DNA from: Mycoplasmatota bacterium
Lineage (GTDB): Bacteria > Bacillota_I > Bacilli_A > RF39 > UBA660
Assembly: GCA_012512795.1 (NCBI GenBank)
Contig: JAAZDL010000138.1
Span: 1 to 27,263, forward strand
Length of the DNA stretch: 27,263 nucleotides
Direction: 5' to 3'
The position numbers and the translations under genes were made by a program. The notes under the pieces were generated by a model, which saw only the letters and a list, made by a program, of their open reading frames with translations, was not told where the DNA came from and made no database searches. Numbering within the stretch: the stretch's first letter is position 1; every line of letters starts with the position of its first letter. Shown here in pieces: positions 15,076 through 23,193 of the stretch.

Positions 15076-16455
15076 ATGATAATATATGAATCAGATTCAA
15101 GAGAAGTTTTAAATGGTCAAACTTTCGTAGCTATTAAAGGAGAGACAGTAGATGGACACAATTATATTGGTGAAGCTATTAAAAAAGGTGCTACTAAAAT
15201 AATATGTGAACATGAAATAGATTTTGATATACCTTATGAAATAGTAAGTGATACTAAAGAATATTTAAGTAATGCATTAAAAAATGAATATAGTAAAGAA
15301 CTTAAAGATTTGTTTATAATCGGAGTTACTGGTACTAATGGAAAAACCACTTCATGTTTTTTAATATATCAAATGTTACAAAAACTTAATAAAAAAGTTG
15401 CTTATATTGGAACAATAGGTTTCTATTATCAAGATGATGTAATAGTATTAAATAATACTACACCTGATATTTTAGAATTATATAAACTTTTATTTTATGC
15501 TAAAAGTAAAGGTTGTGACACTATAGTAATGGAAGTTAGTTCACACGGTCTTGCTTTTAATAGACTAAACGGAATAAATATTTCAATAGCTGCATTTACT
15601 AATTTAACTCAAGATCATTTAGAATTTCATAAAAACATGAAAGGTTATTTAGATGCTAAGTTAAAAATAATTGATTTATTAAAAAGAGATGGAACTTTGA
15701 TAGTTAATAATGATGATAAATATAGTAAAGACTTTGCTAAAAGATTTAAAAATGTTAAGTCAATCGGAACAAATGCTGATTACAAAATCATTAATTATGA
15801 TATTAAGCAACATGAAACAAGATTAAAATTTAGTTATGATAATAAAACTTATGATGTGATTATGCCACTTACTAGTAAATTTAATATTTATAATTATTTA
15901 ACTATGCTTTCTATAGTTAATCAAATGGGAGTTAGCATTGACAAAATAATAAAATATACAAATGATATAAAACCACCTAAAGGAAGATGTGAATTATATG
16001 AATTTGATGAAAAGTATATAGTTATTGACTATGCTCATACTCCTGATGCTGTTGAAAAAGTTATAAAAGCATATATAGAACTAAAAGAAAATAAAATTAT
16101 AACTTTATTAGGTTGTGGTGGCGATAGAGATAGTTCAAAAAGACCTGTAATGGGTAAAATTGCAACTGAACTTAGCGATTATGTTATATTTACTAATGAT
16201 AACCCTAGGACTGAAGATCCTGAAAAAATTATGTCTGATATTTTAAAAGGTGTTGAAAAAAACAATTATGATATTGTATATGATAGAGCTAAAGCTATAG
16301 AAAAAGCTATGGAAATAATGAATAAAAAGGATATATTATTAATACTTGGAAAAGGGCATGAAAACTATCAAATTATAGGACATAAAAAGACACATCTTGA
16401 TGATTCTGAAGAAGTACTTAAATTTATATCAAATAACAAAAAAGAGACTTTATAA
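15076..16455 (+). CDS. murE: UDP-MurNAc-L-Ala-D-Glu--meso-diaminopimelate ligase
   Basis: MurE adds the third amino acid to the peptidoglycan stem peptide in the cytosol, using ATP. The ATP loop GVTGTNGKTT lies near 83-92. The carbamylated-lysine region is GYLDAKLK (Lys near 195). IDYAHTPDAV and LLGCGGDRDSSKRP mark the central and C-terminal domains. The DNPR motif (about 375-378) is the established hallmark of enzymes that use meso-diaminopimelate; lysine-adding enzymes have other residues there. The start is the ATG at 15076 (460 residues). An in-frame TTG at 15031 would be translated from within the -35 box, so it is rejected. The protein is slightly shorter than the usual 480-490 residues. 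No other mur gene is adjacent. Confidence 0.96.
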   Translation: MIIYESDSREVLNGQTFVAIKGETVDGHNYIGEAIKKGATKIICEHEIDFDIPYEIVSDTKEYLSNALKNEYSKELKDLFIIGVTGTNGKTTSCFLIYQMLQKLNKKVAYIGTIGFYYQDDVIVLNNTTPDILELYKLLFYAKSKGCDTIVMEVSSHGLAFNRLNGINISIAAFTNLTQDHLEFHKNMKGYLDAKLKIIDLLKRDGTLIVNNDDKYSKDFAKRFKNVKSIGTNADYKIINYDIKQHETRLKFSYDNKTYDVIMPLTSKFNIYNYLTMLSIVNQMGVSIDKIIKYTNDIKPPKGRCELYEFDEKYIVIDYAHTPDAVEKVIKAYIELKENKIITLLGCGGDRDSSKRPVMGKIATELSDYVIFTNDNPRTEDPEKIMSDILKGVEKNNYDIVYDRAKAIEKAMEIMNKKDILLILGKGHENYQIIGHKKTHLDDSEEVLKFISNNKKETL

Positions 16456-16467
16456 TAAGTCTCTTTT
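16441..16467. terminator. Bidirectional terminator after murE
   Basis: AAAGAGACTT (16441-16450) pairs with AAGTCTCTTT (16457-16466) around a 6-base loop, flanked by an A run and a T run. It includes the murE stop codon and lies next to the convergent CarD-family stop. Confidence 0.88.
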
Positions 16468-16469
16468 AT

Positions 16470-16967
16470 TTACTTTTCTAAAAGTGCATCTACTTTATCT
16501 CTTACATATTTTTTAGTTTCATCATAAGTCATATCTAGAGCTATAGAAAATTCATTATATAAAAGTCTTTCTGCTTTTTTAAAATAAGTAGTATCTTTTT
16601 CAGCAGTTTTTTTGTTATTAGCAAGTCTTTCTTTGTTTCTAGCAAAAGTCGTTTTAATTATTTTTATTAAAGCTTCATGACTCCCATCTGAAAAATGAGT
16701 CTTATAATTTTGTTCCATAATTTTATCATTAGCACTTGTTAACATTTCTATATTTGGTATAGATTTTATTATTTTCTCTACTTCTGTTTTTGATATAATA
16801 TTTCTTATAAAACCATGTTCGTTAGATATAGGCACATTTATTGTTAAAGATTCATCTTCCATAGGAAGTAGTACGTAATATTTTTTATTTGTTTCTTCAT
16901 CTTTTTTTATTTCTTTTATCTTACATACATTTCTTTTGTAAACAATATAATCATTAATTTTAAACAT
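16470..16967 (-). CDS. CarD-family transcription regulator
   Basis: A 165-residue cytosolic protein. The N-terminal 65 residues form a CarD/TRCF-like RNA-polymerase-interaction domain: FKINDYIVYKRNVCKIKEI, KKYYVLLPM, then VPISN and RNIIS. The helical C-terminal half (about 95-165), with ERLLYNEFSIAL and a following helix, matches the DNA-binding half of this family. CarD/CdnL proteins bind RNA polymerase beta and stabilise open promoter complexes. The usual GVG turn is replaced by RNVC. The gene is monocistronic, between murE and xfp. Confidence 0.82.
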   Translation of the reverse strand: MFKINDYIVYKRNVCKIKEIKKDEETNKKYYVLLPMEDESLTINVPISNEHGFIRNIISKTEVEKIIKSIPNIEMLTSANDKIMEQNYKTHFSDGSHEALIKIIKTTFARNKERLANNKKTAEKDTTYFKKAERLLYNEFSIALDMTYDETKKYVRDKVDALLEK

Positions 16968-17071
16968 TTCCTCACCTCACAATTACTGTTTATTATTATA
17001 TTAAAGTTTATATAATATGCATCTGTATATACATTATACCACTTTTTACCTTATTTTATAAGCCTTACAAT

Positions 17072-17097
17072 AAAAAAGAGCGTTTAAATGCTCTTTT
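17072..17097 (-). terminator. Terminator of xfp
   Basis: AAAAGAGC (17074-17081) pairs with GCTCTTTT (17090-17097) around an 8-base loop. The A run at 17072-17077 gives a T tract on the reverse strand. Confidence 0.85.
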
Positions 17098-17099
17098 AA

Positions 17100-19442
17100 T
17101 TACCATTTCCAGTTTTTTATCTCTGGCATATCCTCTCCATGCTCAGTTATATATTCTTTATGTTCAACTAGTTTGTTTTTGCACCACTCATTTAAATCAC
17201 TTCGCTTATCTCCAAGTGATGGTAAATATTTAAGAGCATCTATAACTAAATTATATCTATCTAATTTATTTTGAACTTTCATATCAAATGTTGTAGTTAT
17301 AGTTCCTTCTTCTATATATCCATGAACATGCAAATTCTTGTTATTTCTTTTATAAGAAAGTTGATGTATTAAGTTTGGGTATCCATGAAATGCAAATATT
17401 ATAGGTTTCTTTTTAGTAAATATGCTATCATACTCATCATTATCAAGTCCATGAGGATGATTATCAGGAGATTCTAATTTCATTATGTCAACAACGTTAA
17501 CCACTCTAATAGATAACTTAGGAAAAGCTTCTCTTAATATTTTAGTAGCTGCTAAAATTTCTATTGTAGGAGTTTCTCCAGCACATGCCATAACTATATC
17601 TGGTTCTTTTCCTTCATCATTACTTGCAAACTTCCATATTCCTAAACCTTTTGTGCAGTGAGCTATAGCCTCTTTCATAGTAAGCCACTGAGGTCTTAAA
17701 TGTTTAGATGCTACTATAACATTAATATAGTTTTTAGTTCTAATAACATGATCAAAACAACATATTAAACTATTAGCATCAGGTGGTAAATATATACGTA
17801 CTATGTCTGCTTTTTTAGTAACTATATGATTTAAAAACCCAGGATCTTGATGAGTAAAGCCATTATGATCTTGTTGCCAAACATAAGAAGATAAAATATA
17901 GTTTAAAGATGATATTTCTCTTCTCCAAGGAAGTTCTTTAGTTACTTTTAACCATTTAGCATGTTGGGAAGTCATAGAATCTACTATTCTAATAAAAGCT
18001 TCATAGCTATGAAGAAAACCATGTCTACCACTTAATAAGTAGCCTTCTAACATACCTTGGCATAAATGTTCTGAAAGTACTGAATCAATAACTCTTCCAT
18101 ATGTACTTAAATATTCATCAGTATCATACTTTATACCATTCCACTGTCTAGAAGTCGTTTCAAAAACATGATTAAGTCTATTTGATAGTGCTTCATCAGG
18201 ACCAAAAATTCTATAATTTTTTTTGTCTTCATTAAATTTTAAAATATCTCTTATAAAATATCCAAGTTCTAACATATCTTGTTTCATAACAGATCCTGGT
18301 TTATGTACTTCAACTGCATAATCTCTAAAATCAGGTATTCTTAAATCTTCAAGTAGTAATCCTCCATTAGTAACTGGATTCATACCCATATTTCTCTCAG
18401 GCCCAGGGCAAAGCGCTTTAAGTTCTTTTTTTAATGTTCCTTTTTCATCAAATAATTCTTCAGGTTTATAACTTTTTAACCATGCTTCTAAATATTCAAT
18501 ATTTTTAGGATTTTGAGGGTTAATAGTTAATGGAACTTGATGCGCTCTAAAAGAATTTTCATTCATTTTACCATCTACAGTTTTAGGACCTGTCCATCCT
18601 TTAGGTGTTTTTAATATAATCATTGGATAAGTTGCTCTTTTATTTAATCTTGTTTTTTCTTTTATTATCTTAATTTCATCAATACACTTATCTAATACTT
18701 TAGCCATTTTTTCATGCATATTAGCTGTTGTATTTGCTTCTACTATATAAGGTCTCCATCCACAACCTTCAAAATATTTTATTAATTCTTCTTCAGGTAT
18801 TCTTGCTAAAACAGTTGGATTTGCTATTTTATAACCATTTAAGTGTAATATAGGTAAAACTATTCCATCAGTTAGTGGATTGATTATTTTATTTAAATGC
18901 CATGAAGCAGCTAAAGGGCCTGTCTCAGCTTCCCCATCTCCTACAACACATGCAGCTATTAAACTTGGGTTATCTAAAACAGCACCAAAAGCATGAGATA
19001 AGCAATATCCAAGCTCTCCACCTTCATTTATACTCCCAGGAGTTTCAGGTGCAACATGTGAAGACACTCCTCCTGGAAAACTAAATTGTTTAAATAATTT
19101 TTTTAGTCCTTCTTCATCTTGTGTTATCTCAGGATATATTTCACTATAACTTCCTTCTAAATATGTATTTGCTACCATAGCTTGACCACCATGTCCAGGA
19201 CCTGATACATAAATCATATTTAATTTATTCTTTTTAATTATTCTATTTAGATGAACATATATAAAGTTTTGCCCAGGAGCAGTCCCCCAATGCCCTACTA
19301 CATTTGGCTTTATATGATCAATAGTTAATTTTTCTTTTAATAACGGATTATCTTTTAAATATAATTGAGCAACAGACATATAATTAGCAGCTCTAAAATA
19401 TGCATCTATTCTTTTTGCTTCAGTTTCACTTAAAACTTTCAT
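17100..19442 (-). CDS. xfp: Xylulose-5-phosphate/fructose-6-phosphate phosphoketolase
   Basis: This thiamine-diphosphate enzyme splits xylulose 5-phosphate (and often fructose 6-phosphate) with phosphate to acetyl phosphate plus a triose or tetrose phosphate. It is the key step of heterofermentative and bifid-type sugar breakdown. The 780 residues fit the family's usual length of about 790-825. Visible motifs: GHWGTAPGQNF (50-60), SGPGHGGQ (80-87), the thiamine-binding GDGEAETG (168-175) with LNGYKIANPT following, SSHVAPETPGS with the catalytic-region His 129, and the C-terminal HVHGYIEEGTITTTFDM. The ribosome binding site is a strong GGAGG. It stands alone with its own terminator. Energy from acetyl phosphate would be drawn by an acetate kinase not in this window. 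Confidence 0.97.
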   Translation of the reverse strand: MKVLSETEAKRIDAYFRAANYMSVAQLYLKDNPLLKEKLTIDHIKPNVVGHWGTAPGQNFIYVHLNRIIKKNKLNMIYVSGPGHGGQAMVANTYLEGSYSEIYPEITQDEEGLKKLFKQFSFPGGVSSHVAPETPGSINEGGELGYCLSHAFGAVLDNPSLIAACVVGDGEAETGPLAASWHLNKIINPLTDGIVLPILHLNGYKIANPTVLARIPEEELIKYFEGCGWRPYIVEANTTANMHEKMAKVLDKCIDEIKIIKEKTRLNKRATYPMIILKTPKGWTGPKTVDGKMNENSFRAHQVPLTINPQNPKNIEYLEAWLKSYKPEELFDEKGTLKKELKALCPGPERNMGMNPVTNGGLLLEDLRIPDFRDYAVEVHKPGSVMKQDMLELGYFIRDILKFNEDKKNYRIFGPDEALSNRLNHVFETTSRQWNGIKYDTDEYLSTYGRVIDSVLSEHLCQGMLEGYLLSGRHGFLHSYEAFIRIVDSMTSQHAKWLKVTKELPWRREISSLNYILSSYVWQQDHNGFTHQDPGFLNHIVTKKADIVRIYLPPDANSLICCFDHVIRTKNYINVIVASKHLRPQWLTMKEAIAHCTKGLGIWKFASNDEGKEPDIVMACAGETPTIEILAATKILREAFPKLSIRVVNVVDIMKLESPDNHPHGLDNDEYDSIFTKKKPIIFAFHGYPNLIHQLSYKRNNKNLHVHGYIEEGTITTTFDMKVQNKLDRYNLVIDALKYLPSLGDKRSDLNEWCKNKLVEHKEYITEHGEDMPEIKNWKW

Positions 19443-19490
19443 AACGCCTCCTTTTTATTCTAATAATAGTATACTATATTTTTAAACAAT

Positions 19491-19513
19491 AAAAAAGAGT
19501 TATAAAACTCTTT
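19491..19513 (-). terminator. Terminator of tsaE
   Basis: AAAGAGT (19494-19500) pairs with ACTCTTT (19507-19513), and the A6 run at 19491-19496 gives a T tract on the reverse strand. The stop codon is in the stem-loop. Confidence 0.8.
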
Positions 19514-19952
19514 CACATAAATCTTCATATTTAGATCCATGAGGCTTTATAATAAATTGACGAGTATACTCATCTTTTATTTTAATTCTAATATCTAGTC
19601 TATTTTTAGGTAGGATATCTTCAATTAAATCTGCCCACTCTATTATACATACACCTTTTTTATTAAAATATTCAGTTATTCCAATATCTTGTTTAATATC
19701 GCTTAATCTATAAACATCCATATGAAAAAGTTTCATTTCTGCTCCTTCATATTCTTTTATAATAGTAAAAGTTGGAGAAGTAATATTATCAGTTATTCCA
19801 AGAGCTGCTGCAAAAGCTTTAGCAAACATTGTCTTGCCACTTCCTAAATCTCCTTCTAAACATATAACCATATTAGGGAATTTCTCTGACTCTATATTTT
19901 GAGCTAATTCAATTGTTTCATCTTCTGAATACGATGTAATTTTATATTGCAT
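19500..19952 (-). CDS. tsaE: tRNA threonylcarbamoyladenosine biosynthesis ATPase TsaE
   Basis: A 150-residue cytosolic P-loop ATPase that works with TsaB and TsaD to place threonylcarbamoyl on A37 of ANN-decoding tRNAs. Walker A is GDLGSGKT at 34-41, followed by the family motifs TSPTF (58-62), HMDVYRL (77-83) and IIEWAD (103-108). Length is typical. The usual neighbours tsaB and rimI are absent; a terminator directly follows. Its promoter leaves a leader of only about 10 bases with GGTGAT as ribosome binding site. Confidence 0.95.
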   Translation of the reverse strand: MQYKITSYSEDETIELAQNIESEKFPNMVICLEGDLGSGKTMFAKAFAAALGITDNITSPTFTIIKEYEGAEMKLFHMDVYRLSDIKQDIGITEYFNKKGVCIIEWADLIEDILPKNRLDIRIKIKDEYTRQFIIKPHGSKYEDLCERVL

Positions 19953-19968
19953 TTATATCACCACAACC

Positions 19969-19998
19969 ATTGTATCATTAATAGAAAATTTAATACAA
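19969..19998 (-). promoter_or_regulatory. tsaE promoter
   Basis: On the reverse strand TTGTAT (19998-19993) and TACAAT (19974-19969) are 18 bases apart. The start near 19962 gives a leader of about 10 bases before the ATG at 19952. The rest of the gap to 20168 is AT-rich and shows nothing recognisable. Confidence 0.65.
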
Positions 19999-20168
19999 GC
20001 GTTTTTATCAATTTTGTTTCTTTTTTAATTATTTTAATTTTTATATTTAAGTTCACTAATTATATTTAATTCAAATGTAACAATAATATAGTTATTTTTA
20101 CACTTAAATTATGGAATTTATGTATAAAATAATATAATTAATACATTTACACATATATAGTAAAATAA

Positions 20169-20900
20169 CTAATTATTAATATCAGTATTAATAAATTTAT
20201 AACAAGAAATAACAAAAATCAAAATAGAGTAAACTATTAATATTACTATTCCTTTATTAATTGAAAGATTAATACCTAATTCAATATTCATACTTTTAAT
20301 ATCTTGAATATATTCAAATATTGTAAAATCTAAATATGGTAAAAATGTATATTCTATAAATGTTAGTTTAATACCAAAAAATATTTGAGATATAATATTA
20401 GAAAAAAGTAATAAAAATAATGAGATACCAACAGACATAGAAGTGCTTTTTGTTATAGTTGATATTGATAAAATTAAAACTGATATAAAAAATAAAGGGA
20501 TTGAACATAAAAGTAATTTGTCTATATGATTAATCTTTAATATATTTATCTTAAGTAATAAAAATATTATAAAATAAAATATAATAATACTTAATAATAT
20601 AATAATTGTTGTCATAAACATCATTATTAATTTAGATAAGTATACTTTATATCTTTTAACAGGCTTAGTTAAGTATATTCTCATAGTTCCTGCATTATAT
20701 TCATTAGATATTATACCACCAAAAAGAATCGCTAAAAAGAGCCCTAAAAACGGTATTAAATGTATAGAAGTATAAAATATATCTTTACTATCTCTATTTA
20801 TATAAACAATTATAAAGATAGTTATAAATAATAAAAATAATATATACACTATTTTAATAATTCTAAGCTTTAAAAATTCATTAATTATTAACTTAATCAT
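20169..20900 (-). CDS. ABC-2 type permease
   Basis: A 243-residue integral membrane protein with about six hydrophobic helices. After the first helix and a short outside part comes GIISNEYNAGTMRIYL and a basic KPVKRYKVYLSK. This is the typical ABC-2 permease pattern, in which a newly inserted N-terminal element precedes a cytosolic ATPase-contact helix. The start is the ATG at 20900, preceded by GAAGG; an in-frame TTG at 20912 lies upstream. It overlaps the ATPase gene by 8 bases and is the second gene of the operon. The pair resembles BcrAB and lantibiotic-immunity transporters, which remove peptides from the membrane; the substrate is unknown. Confidence 0.88.
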   Translation of the reverse strand: MIKLIINEFLKLRIIKIVYILFLLFITIFIIVYINRDSKDIFYTSIHLIPFLGLFLAILFGGIISNEYNAGTMRIYLTKPVKRYKVYLSKLIMMFMTTIIILLSIIIFYFIIFLLLKINILKINHIDKLLLCSIPLFFISVLILSISTITKSTSMSVGISLFLLLFSNIISQIFFGIKLTFIEYTFLPYLDFTIFEYIQDIKSMNIELGINLSINKGIVILIVYSILIFVISCYKFINTDINN

Positions 20901-21771
20901 CTTTGCCTTCAATCATTTCAAAAAAACTACTTTCGATATTACTACTACTTTCAACTATTCTATATACTGATATATCATTCATAACTAATTCTCTATTAAT
21001 ATCACTTATTTTACTATCAGTTTCATATACTCTAAGACCATCATTAATACAATAATCATTTAATAATAATTTAGCTTTTGAATAATTATCAACTTCAAAT
21101 TCTATGTATTTTTTATCAATATTCTTATTAACTTTTTGCATCTTGATTATTTTTCCATTATTTATAAATAATACGTTATCACAAAGAACTTCTATTTCAG
21201 ATAATAAATGAGAAGATATAAAAATAGTTGTATTTTTTAGACTTAAAAGTAACTCTCTTAATTCTTTAATAGCATATGGATCTAAACCATTTGTAGGTTC
21301 ATCAAGTATGAGAATCTTTGGATTATTTATAAGTGCACTTACAATACCAATTCTTTCTTTAGTACCTAAAGAATATGTTTTAAACTTCTTCCCTAAACTT
21401 TTTTCAATGTCTACTATCTTAACAATATTTTCAACTGTTTTAATATCAACATCTTTAAACATAGATTTAAATATTTCTAAATTTGTTTTACCACTTAAAT
21501 ATGAATACATATCAGTTCCTTCAATTAAACATCCTACTTTACTCATAGCTTCTTCAAAATTATCTTTAAGATTTATATTATCATACTCTATATACCCAGT
21601 GTCAGCTTTATAAAGACCAGTCATTATTTTTAATAATGTACTTTTCCCTGAACCATTTACTCCAACAAGTCCCATAATAGTATTTTCTTCTATATCAAAA
21701 CTAATATTATCTAATATTTTCTTATTTCCAATACTTTTAGAAACATTTCTTACCTTTACTATATTTTTCAT
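20893..21771 (-). CDS. ABC transporter ATPase, BcrA type
   Basis: A 292-residue nucleotide-binding subunit. Walker A is GVNGSGKS, the signature is YSLGTKERIGI (the divergent form common in BcrA, NatA and lantibiotic-immunity ATPases), Walker B is ILILDEPTNGLDP, and the H-loop lies in FISSHLLSE. A C-terminal extension of about 80 residues (about 212-292) contains the strand-helix pattern seen in the DUF4162-like tail of this group. The ribosome binding site GGAGG precedes the ATG. The leader carries a strong inverted repeat that could be an operator or an attenuator. It is co-transcribed with the ABC-2 permease. There is no two-component system or regulator next to it. Confidence 0.95.
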   Translation of the reverse strand: MKNIVKVRNVSKSIGNKKILDNISFDIEENTIMGLVGVNGSGKSTLLKIMTGLYKADTGYIEYDNINLKDNFEEAMSKVGCLIEGTDMYSYLSGKTNLEIFKSMFKDVDIKTVENIVKIVDIEKSLGKKFKTYSLGTKERIGIVSALINNPKILILDEPTNGLDPYAIKELRELLLSLKNTTIFISSHLLSEIEVLCDNVLFINNGKIIKMQKVNKNIDKKYIEFEVDNYSKAKLLLNDYCINDGLRVYETDSKISDINRELVMNDISVYRIVESSSNIESSFFEMIEGKDD

Positions 21772-21791
21772 ATTTTTCCTCCAATAAAAAA

Positions 21792-21818
21792 GATTATATT
21801 CATAATAAAAATATAATC
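21792..21818. repeat. Inverted repeat in the leader of the BcrA-type operon
   Basis: GATTATATT (21792-21800) and AATATAATC (21810-21818) are perfect inverted repeats around a 9-base spacer. On the reverse strand the hairpin is directly followed by T6 (21791-21786) and then the GGAGG ribosome binding site, as in a terminator or attenuator. The same bases also contain the candidate promoter, so it could instead be an operator. Confidence 0.6.
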
Positions 21819-21820
21819 AA
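21793..21820 (-). promoter_or_regulatory. Candidate promoter of the BcrA-type operon
   Basis: On the reverse strand TTGATT (21820-21815) and TATAAT (21798-21793) are 16 bases apart and lie almost entirely within the inverted repeat at 21792-21818. Confidence 0.5.
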
Positions 21821-21932
21821 ATCGTAATAATTTAATTGTTAGAAAGTATATATATTGAAAACGATAATTTACTATACATAAAACATAATTTTAAAAACTA
21901 TATTTATTTAATAAATAAATTATACACAAAAT

Positions 21933-21957
21933 AAAAAATTTACATAAAGTAAATTTT
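21933..21957 (-). terminator. Terminator of the Clp-like ATPase gene
   Basis: AAAATTTAC (21935-21943) pairs with GTAAATTTT (21949-21957) around a 5-base loop. The A6 run at 21933-21938 gives T on the reverse strand. Confidence 0.75.
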
Positions 21958-22936
21958 ATATATCATTTAAATCAACTTGTTCTTCAGTTAATAAATCATC
22001 AAATAAAACTTTAAATTTAGCTATCTCTTTTATTTTAGCATCTTCATATACACTTTTAGTTCTACATATAGCTCTATAAAAATGTTTTATAGTAACTTTA
22101 GGACTATTTTCATATAATGCCATAGAAAATGCACTCATGACTAAAGTAAGCGCTATATCTGGATACCTATTTCCTATTTCATATATTCTTTTATACTCAT
22201 CTGTCATTTCTACGATGAATCTAAATATCTTTTCTTTAATAAAATCTGTATAAAGTAGTTTAACGCCAGTTCTTTTTTCATATTTAGGATAAGTTCCTAA
22301 AAGTATTTTAATACATTCTTCTTCACTTGGTTCATCTATATCAACTTTAATAAATCTTCTTAAGAAAGCTCTGTCTCTTAAAATGTATGCTTCATATTCT
22401 TCATATGTTGTTGCACCTATCATTTTAATATCACCACGATCTAGACCTGGTTTTAACATATTAGCAAAGTCTATACTCATGTTAGTTGTATTTCTATTAA
22501 CTAATAAGTGAACTTCATCAATAAATAATAAGATATTCTTTTTAGTTTTTAATTCATCTACTAATAATTGTAATCTATTTTCACTTTGGCCTTCACTAAC
22601 TGATTCGCCTAATAAACTTGAAATATTAACTTTAATTAATTCATAAGGTTTTAATGCCTCAGGGATATTACCTGTTTTCATTCTATAACCAATGCCTTCA
22701 ACTATAGCTGTTTTACCAACACCAGCTTTACCAACAAGAAGAGCACTTTTTTCAGGAGTTAGTAATATTATTATACTTTGCTCTATTTCGCTTTCTCTTC
22801 CTATCGCAGGATTTGTTACATATTCTTTTTTACTTAAATTCTCTCCGTATGTTTCTAATATACTAACTTTATTAGTTTTTTCAACATTCTGAGTTACTTT
22901 AAGATCAAGATCTAAAATTTCTAGTTTTTCATTCAT
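21956..22936 (-). CDS. Stand-alone Clp/Hsp100 D1-type AAA+ ATPase
   Basis: A 326-residue protein matching only the first AAA+ module of ClpA/ClpB/ClpC. The family entry motif NPAIGRESEIE lies at 42-52, Walker A GKAGVGKT at 69-76, Walker B LLFIDEVH at 136-143, sensor-1 GATT at 174-177 and the arginine-finger region RDRAFLRRF at 187-195, all intact. It lacks the N-terminal substrate domain, middle domain, second AAA+ module and ClpP-binding loop of full-length relatives, which are usually 750-850 residues. The frame has a proper start (AGAGGGA before the ATG) and a terminator directly after the stop. It therefore looks like a complete short gene and not a broken one. It should hydrolyse ATP as a ring; its substrate or partner is unknown. 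Confidence 0.85.
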   Translation of the reverse strand: MNEKLEILDLDLKVTQNVEKTNKVSILETYGENLSKKEYVTNPAIGRESEIEQSIIILLTPEKSALLVGKAGVGKTAIVEGIGYRMKTGNIPEALKPYELIKVNISSLLGESVSEGQSENRLQLLVDELKTKKNILLFIDEVHLLVNRNTTNMSIDFANMLKPGLDRGDIKMIGATTYEEYEAYILRDRAFLRRFIKVDIDEPSEEECIKILLGTYPKYEKRTGVKLLYTDFIKEKIFRFIVEMTDEYKRIYEIGNRYPDIALTLVMSAFSMALYENSPKVTIKHFYRAICRTKSVYEDAKIKEIAKFKVLFDDLLTEEQVDLNDI

Positions 22937-22976
22937 ATAAATCCCTCTTTAACTTAAATTTATTTTACCAACTTTC

Positions 22977-23005
22977 ATGTTAAAAGTCTATCTTTTTGTT
23001 GACAA
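22977..23005 (-). promoter_or_regulatory. Promoter of the Clp-like ATPase gene
   Basis: On the reverse strand TTGTCA (23005-23000) and TAACAT (22982-22977) are 17 bases apart. Its -35 box overlaps the -35 box of the divergent tRNA-Asn promoter. Confidence 0.5.
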
Positions 23006-23027
23006 AAGAATTTAGTTAAATTATAAT
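22999..23027 (+). promoter_or_regulatory. Consensus sigma-A promoter of tRNA-Asn
   Basis: A perfect TTGACA (22999-23004) and a perfect TATAAT (23022-23027) are 17 bases apart. Transcription should start near 23034, 7 bases before the tRNA. Confidence 0.92.
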
Positions 23028-23040
23028 AGTTAATGCAAGT

Positions 23041-23116
23041 GCCTAATTAGCTCAGTTGGTAGAGCACCCGGCTGTTAACCGGTAGGTCGTAGGTTCGAGT
23101 CCTACATTAGGCGCCA
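23041..23116 (+). tRNA. tRNA-Asn (anticodon GTT)
   Basis: A complete cloverleaf is visible. The acceptor stem is GCCTAAT (23041-23047) with ATTAGGC (23106-23112), followed by discriminator G and encoded CCA (23114-23116). The anticodon loop CTGTTAA carries GTT at 23074-23076. The T arm has GGTTCGAGTCC. The top pair of the anticodon stem (23067 and 23083) is a C-T mismatch. It is a single-gene unit with a consensus promoter and its own terminator. Confidence 0.96.
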
Positions 23117-23128
23117 TTATTGATAATA

Positions 23129-23154
23129 ATTCAAACATAGATTTGAGTTTTTTT
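23129..23154 (+). terminator. Terminator of tRNA-Asn
   Basis: TCAAA (23131-23135) pairs with TTTGA (23142-23146), extended by a G-T and an A-T pair, followed by a T run at 23148-23154. Confidence 0.7.
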
Positions 23155-23161
23155 ATTACAT

Positions 23162-23193
23162 AAAAATAGAATATTTACTCTATAATTATTCTA
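23162..23193 (-). terminator. Probable terminator of the HAAS-type membrane protein gene
   Basis: TAGAATA (23167-23173) pairs with TATTCTA (23187-23193) with the stop codon in the loop. A five-A run (23162-23166) gives T on the reverse strand. Confidence 0.45.
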
